The notes beneath the pieces were generated by a model, which saw only the letters and a program-made list of their open reading frames with translations, did no database searches and was not told where the DNA came from. This document shows positions 17,211 through 25,535 of a DNA stretch of 64,000 nucleotides, piece by piece; the stretch's first letter is position 1; each line of letters begins with the position of its first letter. A program made the position numbers and the translations under genes. Origin of the DNA: Nitrospira sp. (GTDB lineage: Bacteria > Nitrospirota > Nitrospiria > Nitrospirales > UBA8639); the NCBI GenBank assembly GCA_024760505.1, contig CP058931.1:1436001-1500000 (forward strand). The letters run 5' to 3'.

Positions 17211-17912
17211 TCAAGATGCGCGGGTGAGCACGGGACCATCATTTGTGCCGGTAATCAATAGGGATGTCATCGTCAGGAAGAGTCCGCATTCCACCACGCC
17301 CGGAATTTGATTCAGCGACAATTCGAGTGCGGAGGGGTCGGTAATTTCAGGAATATGGAGATCCGCCACATAATTTCCATTGTCTGTGAGAAAAGGCTGG
17401 CCGGCTCTGTGGCGCAACGGGGAAGGCCAACCCAGATTCTCAAGATGTCGCTGTGTCGTTCGCCAACCGAATGGCACGATTTCAACGGGTAAGGGGAAAG
17501 GAAGTCCGAGACGGCCCACCTGTTTGGCCTGATCCACAATAACAATGAATTGCTGAGCAGCTTTCGCCACAATTTTTTCCCGCATTAACGCCCCCCCTCC
17601 TCCCTTAATCAGGTTCAGTTGGGGGTCGACCTGATCGGCGCCATCTACCGCCACATCAATGTCCCAGGGGTCATCATTGTTCAGTAAAGGAATGCCCAAT
17701 TGTCTGGCATAGACCGCTGTGGCTTGTGAGGTCGGCACGCCACGGACCCGTAATCCTTGTTGTACTCGCTGGCCTAAGGCCGTCAAAAAATAATGGACCG
17801 TGGAACCGGTGCCGAGTCCCAGGATCTGGCCATCTTGTATAAATTCAAGGGCTTTGCGCGCGGCCTGGGCTTTTTGCTGATCGGGTGTCAATGGCGTCGA
17901 TGGGGAGGGCAT
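17211..17912 (-). CDS. rpiA: ribose-5-phosphate isomerase A
   Basis: A 233-residue enzyme interconverting ribose 5-phosphate and ribulose 5-phosphate in the pentose phosphate and Calvin-type pathways. Conserved blocks: GLGTGSTVHYF (phosphate loop), DVAVDGADQVDPQLNLIKGGGGAL with catalytic Asp residues, REKIVAKAA (catalytic Glu/Lys) and DNGNYVADLH. Length is typical. It is transcribed alone between degP and glk. Confidence 0.95.
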   Translation of the reverse strand: MPSPSTPLTPDQQKAQAARKALEFIQDGQILGLGTGSTVHYFLTALGQRVQQGLRVRGVPTSQATAVYARQLGIPLLNNDDPWDIDVAVDGADQVDPQLNLIKGGGGALMREKIVAKAAQQFIVIVDQAKQVGRLGLPFPLPVEIVPFGWRTTQRHLENLGWPSPLRHRAGQPFLTDNGNYVADLHIPEITDPSALELSLNQIPGVVECGLFLTMTSLLITGTNDGPVLTRAS

Positions 17913-18144
17913 AGAAAGGTCTCACGCTCGGGAATTATTCGTTGACAAGCGGCCGGAGGCGTTGTGTCATCGAACCTCGCAGACCTTCTTTCTCAAAGCC
18001 TGGTTCTCAGCGAGTGTTTTCGGGCAAAACGGCAGGGACGAGGGTAAAAAAAACAGAGGCAAATGTCTGTCAGTATGCCATCGAAGGGAGTATGTGGGGT
18101 CTGAGTCCTGAGGAATACCCAGGATATGCTTTGATTTCATGGTG

Positions 18145-19206
18145 TTAGCTAGCCATGCCTGCAGCGACCGAGGCCGCCCCGAGCAATGCGGTATGGGGAT
18201 TCAAAATCACCCGAACGGGAATCTTGGCCAATAACCGTTTGTACCGGCCCTTCGCCAGAAAAGCTTTCATGAATGTGTCTTCCCGTAACGCGGATATGAT
18301 TTTTGGGGCTATGCCTCCACCAAGATAGACGCCACCCATGGCCAGGGCCTTGAGGGCCATATTGCCGGCTTCGGCCCCGTAAATAGAGACGAAGATCTGC
18401 AGGGCTTCTTTACAAATTTCTGGTTTGCCTGTCAGTCCGGCTTCCGCAATCAATGCTGTCGGATCCCCGGTTGGGAGCTTTTCGGCAAACCAGGTGGGCT
18501 CGTTTTTCTTGGTGTCCCGGAGAAATTGATAAATGCTGTGGAGACCGGGGCCGGAAAGAACCCGCTCGTAACTCACATGTAAATAGCTGGTTCGCAAATA
18601 TCGCAGCAGATCGATTTCCAAATCGTTGGTGGGTGCGAAATCGGCGTGTCCCCCCTCGGACGGACAGATGTGGTAGTCCTCGCCTGTCCAGAGGAGCAGC
18701 GATTCGCCCAGGCCTGTTCCCGCAGCCAATAAGACCCGTGTGCCATCAGGTGGGGGAGAAGGGGCGTTGGGGTTGAGATCCTCGATTTCATCCGGGTGAA
18801 GGAGCCGTAGCCCATAGGCAGTGGCCTCCAAATCGTTTAACAAACGAACATGGGGAATATTCAGAAACTCCGCGAGTTTGTTTCCTTCGATTATCCACGG
18901 AATATTTGTAGCTCGGCAGGTGTTGTTCAAGACTGGTCCCGGCACGCCAAAGCAGGCGGCGGTCAGAGGTCCCAGTGGAGAAGGGGGAGTGGATTCAGAT
19001 GAAAGGGCCTCGCTGTCGCCAGGGGCTTCTTCCAATTCGGAATCGGCAGAAGTCGGTTCTTCGAGAAATTCCGTCAACACTTCTTCGAAAGACTCGTAAT
19101 CAGCGGTCCAAACCGTATCCTCCCGAATAGGGTCTACCCGTTCCTTGTTCCAATCAAACAAGGCCAGATTGATCTTTGTTCCACCGATGTCAGCCGCTAA
19201 AATCAT
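18145..19206 (-). CDS. glk: glucokinase
   Basis: A 353-residue Glk-family glucokinase (glucose to glucose 6-phosphate). ATP site LAADIGGTKINLALFDW at the N terminus. Sugar-binding residues lie in ACFGVPGPV, NIPWIIEGNKL, LLNDLEATAYGL and EGGHADFAP; the second phosphate motif is LAAGTGLGESLL and the adenosine motif MGGVYLGGGIAPK. An acidic Ser/Glu-rich insertion (about residues 60-85) is unusual and likely a flexible loop. The frame is open 16 codons upstream, but ATG 19206 follows GGGGAA and starts the fold. Confidence 0.93.
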   Translation of the reverse strand: MILAADIGGTKINLALFDWNKERVDPIREDTVWTADYESFEEVLTEFLEEPTSADSELEEAPGDSEALSSESTPPSPLGPLTAACFGVPGPVLNNTCRATNIPWIIEGNKLAEFLNIPHVRLLNDLEATAYGLRLLHPDEIEDLNPNAPSPPPDGTRVLLAAGTGLGESLLLWTGEDYHICPSEGGHADFAPTNDLEIDLLRYLRTSYLHVSYERVLSGPGLHSIYQFLRDTKKNEPTWFAEKLPTGDPTALIAEAGLTGKPEICKEALQIFVSIYGAEAGNMALKALAMGGVYLGGGIAPKIISALREDTFMKAFLAKGRYKRLLAKIPVRVILNPHTALLGAASVAAGMAS

Positions 19207-19408
19207 GTTACGTTCCCCATGAAATATGGTTGAAGCGTCAATTATCAACCCCACGGCACCATAGCCCAGGTAAAATCCTCAGGGCAAGCGAGGGCCTGAA
19301 GAGCCTCCCTCGGCAAATCCGTATCCAAGGGGAAAGGTCGGATATAGTGTGAGTCTTGAAAAATACTGTTCTCCATGGGCAAAAACCCCCATGTCAACTT
19401 TGAAGTCC

Positions 19409-19540
19409 AGAGGTTTCGGGTCGGTTCAAAAAAGTCCGTCCAGCAAAGCCACAGCCATTTTTGCACGCGGAGCGTACACGAAGTACGTGAGCACGGGAAA
19501 ATGGCGAGAACGCAGTTGGCGGCTTTTTTCAACAGACCCA
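19409..19540 (+). repeat. dispersed intergenic repeat, copy 3 (shortened)
   Basis: Partial copy lacking the left 70 bp of the family. It keeps GGTTCAAAAAAG at the left and GGCTTTTTTCAACAGACCC at the right. The central hairpin differs from the other copies: CGTAC-ACGAA-GTACG instead of GTACT-TCC-AGTAC, so the stem is kept while the loop changes. It ends 26 bp from the stop codon of the MEKHLA gene on the minus strand. Confidence 0.8.
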
Positions 19541-19566
19541 TACTGAGAGAGGAGACGTTCGACGAC

Positions 19567-20064
19567 CTATATAAACGTCCAGATTGAAAAAGTGGCCGCC
19601 TGGCCGAGTGGAGTTCCGTCCGGTTTGCGAATGTTCCACACGGTGGCGCGTTCCACTAAAAATCGTTTTCCGGATCGGGAGATCCGGACTCCGTGATAAT
19701 CGGCAATGAACCCCTTGGTTTGGGCCTGATGCAGCATGCGGGCCCGTTCTTCACGATTCACAGGTTCGGCCGTTTGCCGGGAGGGCGTTTGAGTCAGTTG
19801 ATCCCAATCCATTTCCCATAAATCTAAGGCCTCCTGATTCCCATAATTGAGGATGGGGTCACCCTGCAGTCCATGAGAAACGACCACGAATGGACAGGTG
19901 AATAAGCGTTCCGCCTGTTCCAGCGCAGTACCCTGACGGGGAATCAATTCTTTTTGCAGCCAATGGGCATAACTATCCAACAGGTATTGGGTCCATTCGA
20001 TAACCCATGGTCTTCGCCAATGATCGGCTAACGGGTTCATCTGTTTGTCAGTGGAGGGATTCAT
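19567..20064 (-). CDS. MEKHLA-domain protein
   Basis: A 165-residue protein matching the MEKHLA domain, a PAS-related fold. Marks: LLDSYAHWLQKELI near residue 28, PFVVVSHGLQGDPILNYGNQEALDLWE, the PSRQTAEPVNREER block, GFIADYHGVRISRSGKRF and the final GQAATFSIW. The domain was first noted at the C terminus of plant HD-ZIP III proteins and occurs as stand-alone proteins in bacteria; its ligand is unknown. It is transcribed leftward with a dispersed repeat right after its stop codon. Confidence 0.85.
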   Translation of the reverse strand: MNPSTDKQMNPLADHWRRPWVIEWTQYLLDSYAHWLQKELIPRQGTALEQAERLFTCPFVVVSHGLQGDPILNYGNQEALDLWEMDWDQLTQTPSRQTAEPVNREERARMLHQAQTKGFIADYHGVRISRSGKRFLVERATVWNIRKPDGTPLGQAATFSIWTFI

Positions 20065-20310
20065 CTGGGTTATGATGGTGGGCGTGGAATCAGAAGCAGT
20101 GTAATGCTCTTTTGGATTCGTTGAAAAGGACCAAGCATTACTAATTTTCCAAAACAGCGAAAAGCGGATTCCTGGTCAGGTCTTGCAATCATGCATCTTT
20201 CAAGTAGAGATCATCTGAGCTGGTCCGGCCGTGGTGGATCCAATGTCTGTTTCCCTGGGCAAGGTTGATTTTATCCAAAAAAGGAACCGGCGCCTTTTGA
20301 TATCTTTTTG

Positions 20311-20495
20311 TGCCGGTTTTCGCCCGGCGGACGAGGTCCTTTTGTTTCGGCAAAAGGACCCAAAACCATGGTGGCCGTGGCGCGGCCCTTCGGGTGCCCT
20401 GCGCCGTGTTGCCGACTCCGGCGGCGCGCAAACTCGCTGCGCTCAAACAATGCGCGCCTTCCTCCGGTATCGGCAACACGGCTTGGCCTCGCCAC
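20311..20495 (+). ncRNA. structured intergenic element A (multi-hairpin, possible ncRNA or ssDNA element)
   Basis: Non-coding element with three parts, read on plus. Hairpin 1: GCCGG-TTTTCGC-CCGGC (20312-20328). Hairpin 2: GGTCCTTTTG-TTTCGG-CAAAAGGACC (20335-20360), perfect. Then CAAAACCA and a long nested hairpin: 20377-20387 with 20485-20495 (10 of 11 pairs), 20403-20415 with 20470-20482 (13 of 13), 20423-20430 with 20451-20458 (8 of 8), closed by a 20-base loop containing CTCGCTGCGCTCAAAC. Element B has the same plan with different stem sequences. It resembles GC-rich dispersed sequences I recall between genes of many proteobacteria, where it gives rise to spurious small ORFs. Confidence 0.7.
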
Positions 20496-20632
20496 AAGGC
20501 CACGGGATTCCAGTGATGCTCTGATCTTTTGGCACAATTCTCGGCATCACAAAAACCGCTCGTACTGCTTTGGAACGTAGTAAGTGAGAACCCCACATCG
20601 CCTTTTCCTTTTTGCTTTATTCGACGACTGCT

Positions 20633-20815
20633 GACAGGCTCAAGGGACGGACGCTCTGGGCATTCAGCAGACCTTGTTTGAGCACAGCGAGTTGGTCTGC
20701 TCTCCTAAGGCTCGCGTCTGTCCCATCCAATGAAGCCTGTCTGGGCGTCACTGGTTTTGGCCACTTTTGCCGAAACAAAAGTGGCTCGGCTGCCGGGGCA
20801 AAACCCGGCAGCCCC
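20633..20815 (-). ncRNA. structured intergenic element B, facing element A
   Basis: Same plan as element A, on the opposite strand, tail to tail with about 135 bp between. Hairpin 1: GCTGCCGGG-TTTTGC-CCCGGCAGC (20812-20789). Hairpin 2: GCCACTTTTG with CAAAAGTGGC around loop TTTCGG (20785-20760). Then CAAAACCA and a nested hairpin: 20734-20741 with 20633-20640, 20714-20724 with 20644-20654 (one mismatch), and GCAGACC with GGTCTGC (20700-20667) around a loop containing CTCGCTGTGCTCAAAC. Loops match element A while the stems differ by paired changes. The rest of the 20065-21071 interval holds no gene I can support. Confidence 0.7.
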
Positions 20816-21071
20816 AAAAACGACATGGATACCATAGTTGGTTAATTGCATTAGACTGCTTTATTACCCACTCCTATACTGATCTGATTGGCGTTTCCTC
20901 TTTCCCCACTGGGGCGAGGGCCGGAAGAGAACCTGGTCTGTGGAGTGGCGATTCCGTAAAGCCGACACCGGAGAAAAAGCAGGCAGGATATGAGCCTAGC
21001 GGAGCTTCTTACGCTCTCTCATTTCTTTGGCAATGACTGATCCCTGCTGTCCAGTCCCCTAAGTAAACGTT

Positions 21072-21578
21072 CTAGATCGAAATACGGGAAAGAATGTTAT
21101 CAGCAATTTGTTCCGGGGAAATTTGGTCGGTTGGAATGACATAATCGGCGGCCGCTTGGTAGTGAGGTTTGCGAATTTCGAGAATTTCTTCGATTTCTTC
21201 TACGAACGTTTTGGTGCCTGACAGAGAGGGCCGCTGTGTATCGCCGGAAATCCGGCTGGCAATCGTTGAAACTTCGGCAGTCAGCCAGAAAATCTTTCCA
21301 TTCTCTTTAAGCATTCTGACGTTTTCTTCCTTAAGGATGAGTCCCCCGCCCGTGTCGATAACCAGATTGTCCTGGCCGGTGAGCTTTTGACACATCTGCG
21401 TTTCCAGCCCGCGGAAATGATCCCACCCGAATTGCTCGACGATATGAGGAATAGATTGTCCCGCTTCCTTCACGATTTCCGCGTCGGTGGACATGACGGT
21501 TCGTTTCAGGCGTTGCCCCAAGATCTTGGCCACCGTACTTTTTCCGGTCCCCCGGTATCCTATTAAGACAATGTTCAT
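21072..21578 (-). CDS. aroK: shikimate kinase
   Basis: A 168-residue kinase making shikimate 3-phosphate in aromatic amino acid synthesis. Walker A is GYRGTGKSTVAK. Shikimate-binding residues lie in STDAEIVKEAG (Asp), FRGLETQM (Arg/Glu) and IDTGGGL; the LID has RPSLSG. Its ATG overlaps the end of aroE by 4 bases (ATGA), so aroE-aroK form a coupled operon. Confidence 0.95.
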   Translation of the reverse strand: MNIVLIGYRGTGKSTVAKILGQRLKRTVMSTDAEIVKEAGQSIPHIVEQFGWDHFRGLETQMCQKLTGQDNLVIDTGGGLILKEENVRMLKENGKIFWLTAEVSTIASRISGDTQRPSLSGTKTFVEEIEEILEIRKPHYQAAADYVIPTDQISPEQIADNILSRISI

Positions 21579-22429
21579 GAAAAGTGGGAGATGAGTACGT
21601 TACGCATCACCTCGACTGGTGCGGATTTGCCGGTCCAGAGTTCAAATTGCCCCACAGCCTGATAGAGAAACATGTTGATCCCTTGGATGGTGCGGCATCC
21701 TGCCGCCTGTGCGTCCTGCAATAAACGTGTATTGAGTGGGTTGTAGACAATATCCATCACCGTCAGATCGCGGTGTAACAGATGCTTGGGGACACAGCTT
21801 TCATCGACCTTTGGGTGCATCCCAATGGGTGTGCAATGAATTAGCAATTGGGCTTGTCCCAAAGCGGAATGCAATGTTTCGGGTGTTAAGGAGTTGTCGT
21901 GCAAGAGGATGGATGTCTTGGCTTTAAGGTCCTTCGCCAAGGTTATTCGTTCCTGATCGTCGACGCCCAGGAGGGTCAGATGTTCAATTTTGCCTTCCAC
22001 GCCGAGTGCGAAGGCGATGGCGCGAGCGGCTCCTCCGGAACCTAGAATGACGACCCGTTGTCCGGTGGTTTCCACTCCACCTTGTCGCAAGGCTTGGAGC
22101 GCGCCGGATGCATCCGTGTTGGAGCCCACTAACAGGCCCCGGTCTTTGACGATGGTATTCACCGAGCCAATGTGTTTGGCGGTAGTTTCGACGGAATCTA
22201 ACAAGGGTAAAATGGTGACTTTATGTGGAATGGTCACGCTGAGTCCCCGAATATGGCCCAAAGCCCGTAGGCCCCGAACTGCGCCTTCGAGATCCTGGAC
22301 GGGAAACGCGAGATAGACAAAATTTAACCCCAATTGACGAAAGGCCGCATTGTGAATAGCGGGAGAAAGCGAATGATCGACCGGGTTGCCTAACAGGCCG
22401 CAGAGTTGGGTTTGTGCATTAATGTCCAT
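21575..22429 (-). CDS. aroE: shikimate dehydrogenase
   Basis: A 284-residue NADP-dependent enzyme reducing 3-dehydroshikimate. The substrate pocket is GLLGNPVDHSLSPAIHNAAF; the catalytic Lys is in SVTIPHKVTILPLLD and the Asp in GSNTDASG. The Rossmann loop is ILGSGGAARAIAFAL. C-terminal INMFLYQAVGQFELWTG is typical. ATG 22429 follows GAGAG and begins the fold; the frame extends 23 codons further without homology. It couples to aroK by a 4-base overlap. Confidence 0.94.
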   Translation of the reverse strand: MDINAQTQLCGLLGNPVDHSLSPAIHNAAFRQLGLNFVYLAFPVQDLEGAVRGLRALGHIRGLSVTIPHKVTILPLLDSVETTAKHIGSVNTIVKDRGLLVGSNTDASGALQALRQGGVETTGQRVVILGSGGAARAIAFALGVEGKIEHLTLLGVDDQERITLAKDLKAKTSILLHDNSLTPETLHSALGQAQLLIHCTPIGMHPKVDESCVPKHLLHRDLTVMDIVYNPLNTRLLQDAQAAGCRTIQGINMFLYQAVGQFELWTGKSAPVEVMRNVLISHFS

Positions 22430-22578
22430 AACGGGTGCTCTCGCAATACATGGGGAATCGTGATCGGGAGTTATCACATAACCTGACTGCAAACTCAACT
22501 TGTGCGAATGTGAACATGGGTTGTGAGGTCGAGATGAATGAGGAAGCGCGTGTGGGGTTGGGAGAAGGAAAAGTGCAA

Positions 22579-22605
22579 TCCGGGGAGTAGATTCGACTCC
22601 CCGGA
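22579..22605 (-). terminator. Rho-independent terminator of the lysine-rich small gene
   Basis: Perfect 10-bp stem: TCCGGGGAGT with ACTCCCCGGA around a 7-base loop. On the minus strand it is followed by TTGCACTTTTCC. It lies 28 bp after the stop codon of the 28-residue protein gene and upstream of aroE, separating the two units. Confidence 0.75.
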
Positions 22606-22632
22606 CCTACACTGTGTGATATCCGAGGGGCG

Positions 22633-22719
22633 TTATCGTGACGCCTTTTTCTTCCCCGGAGACTTTTTCATTCGCACGGCGGCTTTTTTTGCCGGTTTCT
22701 TTTTCGCGACTTTTTTCAT
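22633..22719 (-). CDS. 28-residue lysine/alanine-rich basic protein
   Basis: A very short frame: ATG 22719 to TAA 22633, giving a peptide that begins MKKVAKKKPAKKAAV and ends SPGKKKASR. About half its residues are Lys or Arg and it has no acidic residue. The repeated KK-P/A-KK pattern resembles the tails of bacterial histone H1-like and other nucleic-acid-binding proteins. Support for a real gene: an excellent ribosome site (GGAGGTGG 4-5 bases before ATG), an isolated transcription unit and a strong terminator 28 bp after the stop. A nucleoid- or RNA-binding role is inference. Confidence 0.6.
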   Translation of the reverse strand: MKKVAKKKPAKKAAVRMKKSPGKKKASR

Positions 22720-22764
22720 GGTTCCACCTCCCTTCCGATAATGTCGTAGGCAATACTATCCACG

Positions 22765-22784
22765 TTTATCGGTAGGACGATAAA
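22765..22784. promoter_or_regulatory. inverted repeat upstream of the lysine-rich gene
   Basis: Perfect inverted repeat TTTATCG-GTAGGA-CGATAAA, 45 bp upstream of the start codon of the 28-residue protein. It is in the position of a promoter/operator or a leader hairpin. No family of regulator can be named. Confidence 0.3.
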
Positions 22785-22891
22785 AATCCTGAGGGATTAC
22801 ATGTAATTTTCTGCCGACCTGTGACAAGCCGCGATTAGAGAAATGGATTCTGAGGAAATGGTATTGAAGTATGCAGTCTATGAAGCATTCT

Positions 22892-23076
22892 TGGGAGTGT
22901 TGAATAATACTAATTTTCAAGAGCCCTACAGGCACGTTGCATATCAGAGGCCTTGGGGCGGTTCAAAAAAGTTCGTCCAGCAAGGCCGCAGCCATTTTTG
23001 CGCGCAGAGCGTACTTCCAGTACGTGAGCACGGAAAAATGGCGAGAACGCCGCTGGCGGCTTTTTTCAACAGCCCC
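22892..23076 (+). repeat. dispersed intergenic repeat, copy 2
   Basis: Nearly full copy closely matching copy 1 (3694-3885). From GGTTCAAAAAAGTTCGTCCA to the end TTTTTTCAACAGCCCC the two differ by about one base. It ends 3 bp before the stop codon of the minus-strand sensor kinase gene (23080), so a transcript of that gene would carry the whole hairpin in its 3' end. Confidence 0.85.
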
Positions 23077-23079
23077 TTC

Positions 23080-25440
23080 TTAGATTGGAGGTTCATGGAA
23101 GGCTTGAGCGGAGGGTGAGAGCGTTGAAGGGCAGACGGCTGGAAGACGAAGGTGAAACGTGGCACCCTCTCCAGGCTGACTTTCCACAGAGATCGTCCCA
23201 CCGTGCAGTTCCACTAATTGTTTCACAATTGAGAGTCCCAACCCCAGGCCCTGCGTGCCGATTTCTGGGATCCGGTGAGCCTGGAAGAATGGTTGAAAGA
23301 GGCTGGCTTGCGCTTCCTGAGGAATCCCAGGGCCGGTATCGGAGATCGTGAGGAGGATGTAACCCGGAGGAGCGGGAGAGGCTCTCACCAGGATGCGTCC
23401 ATCTTGTGGCGAAAATTTATGGGCGTTGTGGACGAGGTTGGTCACGATTTGGTGGAGGCGGTCCTGGTCACCCCAGGCGGTCAACGTGTCTTCTGTGAGT
23501 TCGACCGTCAGGTGTTGGGCCTTGGTCTGGGTGAGCGGCAGCAATTCCTGCGTGACATCCTCAAGGAGTTCGGACACTGACACGGATCCCTGGGCTAACC
23601 GGACGGTCCCTGCCTCAATGCGCGATAAGTCGAGAAGGTCGGCAATCATCCGGGTGAGTCGATTGGCGTTCGCACTGATTCTGGTGAGGTAGAGGTGTTG
23701 GCGTTCCGCAAGGGGTCCCACCATTCCATGAAGCAGATTTTCCGTGAATCCTTTAATCGAGGTTAAGGGTGTGCGCAATTCATGAGAGCAATGTGAGAGA
23801 AATTGAGATTTCATCCGGTCAAGTTCCTTGAGTCGGTGATTGGCGGCTTCCAGGTCTGTGTTGGCCTGTTGTAATGCCAGCGTTCGCTCCTGCACTTTGT
23901 TTTCCAAGCCGATGTTCAAGGCTTCGATCTCGTCATAGGCCATCGCCGTATCAAGGGCAATCGCCATTTCGTGGGCGACCGTGGATAATAAGTTTTGTTC
24001 AGCGATGGGGATGGCTTTCCGGTGCGTACTCCCAACGATCAACACACCAAGAGGTTGATTCTGACTAATCAGGGGAAGCAAGAATCCGCTTTTCGTCCCG
24101 GCTTCCACCAAGATCTGTCGAGTGGTGGGATGGCACTGACTCAGCATATCCGCGATGTCCTCTATGACGATGGGTTGTTGCGTGTGGAGGGTTCTGTGAA
24201 GAAGGTCCTGTGGGGCTGAGGGAATGTGGGTGTCTTGAGCCAATGTCGTCCACTGTTCCGACATGCCTTCTGATTGAAGCTTGTGAAAGTGTTGATGAGG
24301 TGCGTCCCATACGGCTGCCCAGGCATGGTCAAAGGAGAGCGAGCCCACAATGGCTTTGAGGCCTGAGCCGATAATGGTTTCGCGATCGAGGGTTGAGCCG
24401 ATGTGGATGGTGAGCTGATGCAGCATGGTTAATTCATCGACTCGTCGCCGGATCTCGATCAATGTATGCTCTTGTGCTAAGTAGGCCTCACGCAATTCTT
24501 CGTGCCGTTGTTCTGCCGCCTCCAATTGTTCATGAATGATTTTCCCGCGCTCTTGAATCTCCAGCCGATCATCCCAAAGCCGTTTTGCCAAGGGAAGAAT
24601 GAGCAAGGGGAGCAGGGAGAGTCCCGCACTGACCCACCAGGGTTGATCGGGAGCAAAAACTCTCAATATGGCGAGCGTGGCCAGCCCCAATGCGAGTCCG
24701 CCAAAAATCCATCCCCGCATGGTCCGGTGCTCGGGTTCCCAGGTAAAGGCCCATTCGCAATGGGGGGCACCCTCGGCAATACAGCTCAGATCCTGGATCG
24801 AGGCAGCCCGTTTGCCAAACATGCGCGCCGGGACTTCTGCCACCGTCGCCTTTGTGGTGTGGCATATCCGTTCGGCACAGCCCTGGAGATACGGGCCGAA
24901 CTGTCTGATTGTGGACTCGGACAATTGGAGCCGCATCACGGCATGGCCATTGGTGACAGATAGGACCTCCGGCTTGAGCGAACCTTTGGTGAATTTTTCG
25001 ACAAAGTGCGGGAAGAGGCGGTATATCTGGGCTATCGAAAAGGGCCGCCCGAGGATTTGAATAATGGGCGAGAGAAATTTTTCCCGCCCCAGATTGAAGT
25101 GAAAATTCTCCTCGTGCGAGAGCTGAACAGAAAATTCGGCCAAAAACATGGCAAACTCATAGGAATAGCTGTTCCAGTGGTTCTTGAGGAAATCGACGGT
25201 CACATGATAGGTCCGGTCGGGAATCCGCTCGTTCAGTAAGGCGACAAGAGTGCGCAACGCCTCCTCTGCGGCCTCCGGTCCCTGGTGTTGCTGTATGGCC
25301 TCTTCCAGATATTCAAGGTTGGCGCGGATGGCGATTCCGCTCACATCCTGAATCGTGGCACCCTGAGTGTCCTTCCCGAATGGACGAAACTCCATGAGTG
25401 GACGCTCCACAATGCGATGGGATTTTGGTAAGAGCGACAT
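23080..25440 (-). CDS. membrane sensor histidine kinase with unusual N-terminal domain and GAF domain
   Basis: A 786-residue kinase. Residues 1-230 form a soluble domain I cannot name with certainty; it resembles the V4R/heme-NO-binding-associated class (RTYHVTVDFLKNHWNSY; ending with a Cys-containing PHCEWAF). Two close membrane spans follow at about 245-295 (IFGGLALGLATLAILRVF, VSAGLSLLPLLILPLA). A coiled coil then precedes a GAF domain (about 350-500). HisKA has the phospho-acceptor His in SHCSHELRTPLTSIKGF; HATPase has NLVHNAHKF, DTGPGIP and GLGLGLSIVKQLVELHGG. No receiver domain is attached and no response regulator is adjacent. AGGGA precedes the ATG. Confidence 0.88.
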   Translation of the reverse strand: MSLLPKSHRIVERPLMEFRPFGKDTQGATIQDVSGIAIRANLEYLEEAIQQHQGPEAAEEALRTLVALLNERIPDRTYHVTVDFLKNHWNSYSYEFAMFLAEFSVQLSHEENFHFNLGREKFLSPIIQILGRPFSIAQIYRLFPHFVEKFTKGSLKPEVLSVTNGHAVMRLQLSESTIRQFGPYLQGCAERICHTTKATVAEVPARMFGKRAASIQDLSCIAEGAPHCEWAFTWEPEHRTMRGWIFGGLALGLATLAILRVFAPDQPWWVSAGLSLLPLLILPLAKRLWDDRLEIQERGKIIHEQLEAAEQRHEELREAYLAQEHTLIEIRRRVDELTMLHQLTIHIGSTLDRETIIGSGLKAIVGSLSFDHAWAAVWDAPHQHFHKLQSEGMSEQWTTLAQDTHIPSAPQDLLHRTLHTQQPIVIEDIADMLSQCHPTTRQILVEAGTKSGFLLPLISQNQPLGVLIVGSTHRKAIPIAEQNLLSTVAHEMAIALDTAMAYDEIEALNIGLENKVQERTLALQQANTDLEAANHRLKELDRMKSQFLSHCSHELRTPLTSIKGFTENLLHGMVGPLAERQHLYLTRISANANRLTRMIADLLDLSRIEAGTVRLAQGSVSVSELLEDVTQELLPLTQTKAQHLTVELTEDTLTAWGDQDRLHQIVTNLVHNAHKFSPQDGRILVRASPAPPGYILLTISDTGPGIPQEAQASLFQPFFQAHRIPEIGTQGLGLGLSIVKQLVELHGGTISVESQPGEGATFHLRLPAVCPSTLSPSAQAFHEPPI

Positions 25441-25535
25441 GAATGTCCCTATTGAGAAGGTAAACCGGTAGAGGGACTGTAATGGAATCGGCCAAAAGGT
25501 TGAAGGGGGGGGACAAAAAATTCAGGGAAGAGGCA

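Noticed and set aside
20189..20845. Several open frames of 68-135 residues on both strands
   Set aside because: They cross the hairpins of elements A and B, show no ribosome sites and have the biased composition of antisense or structural DNA.
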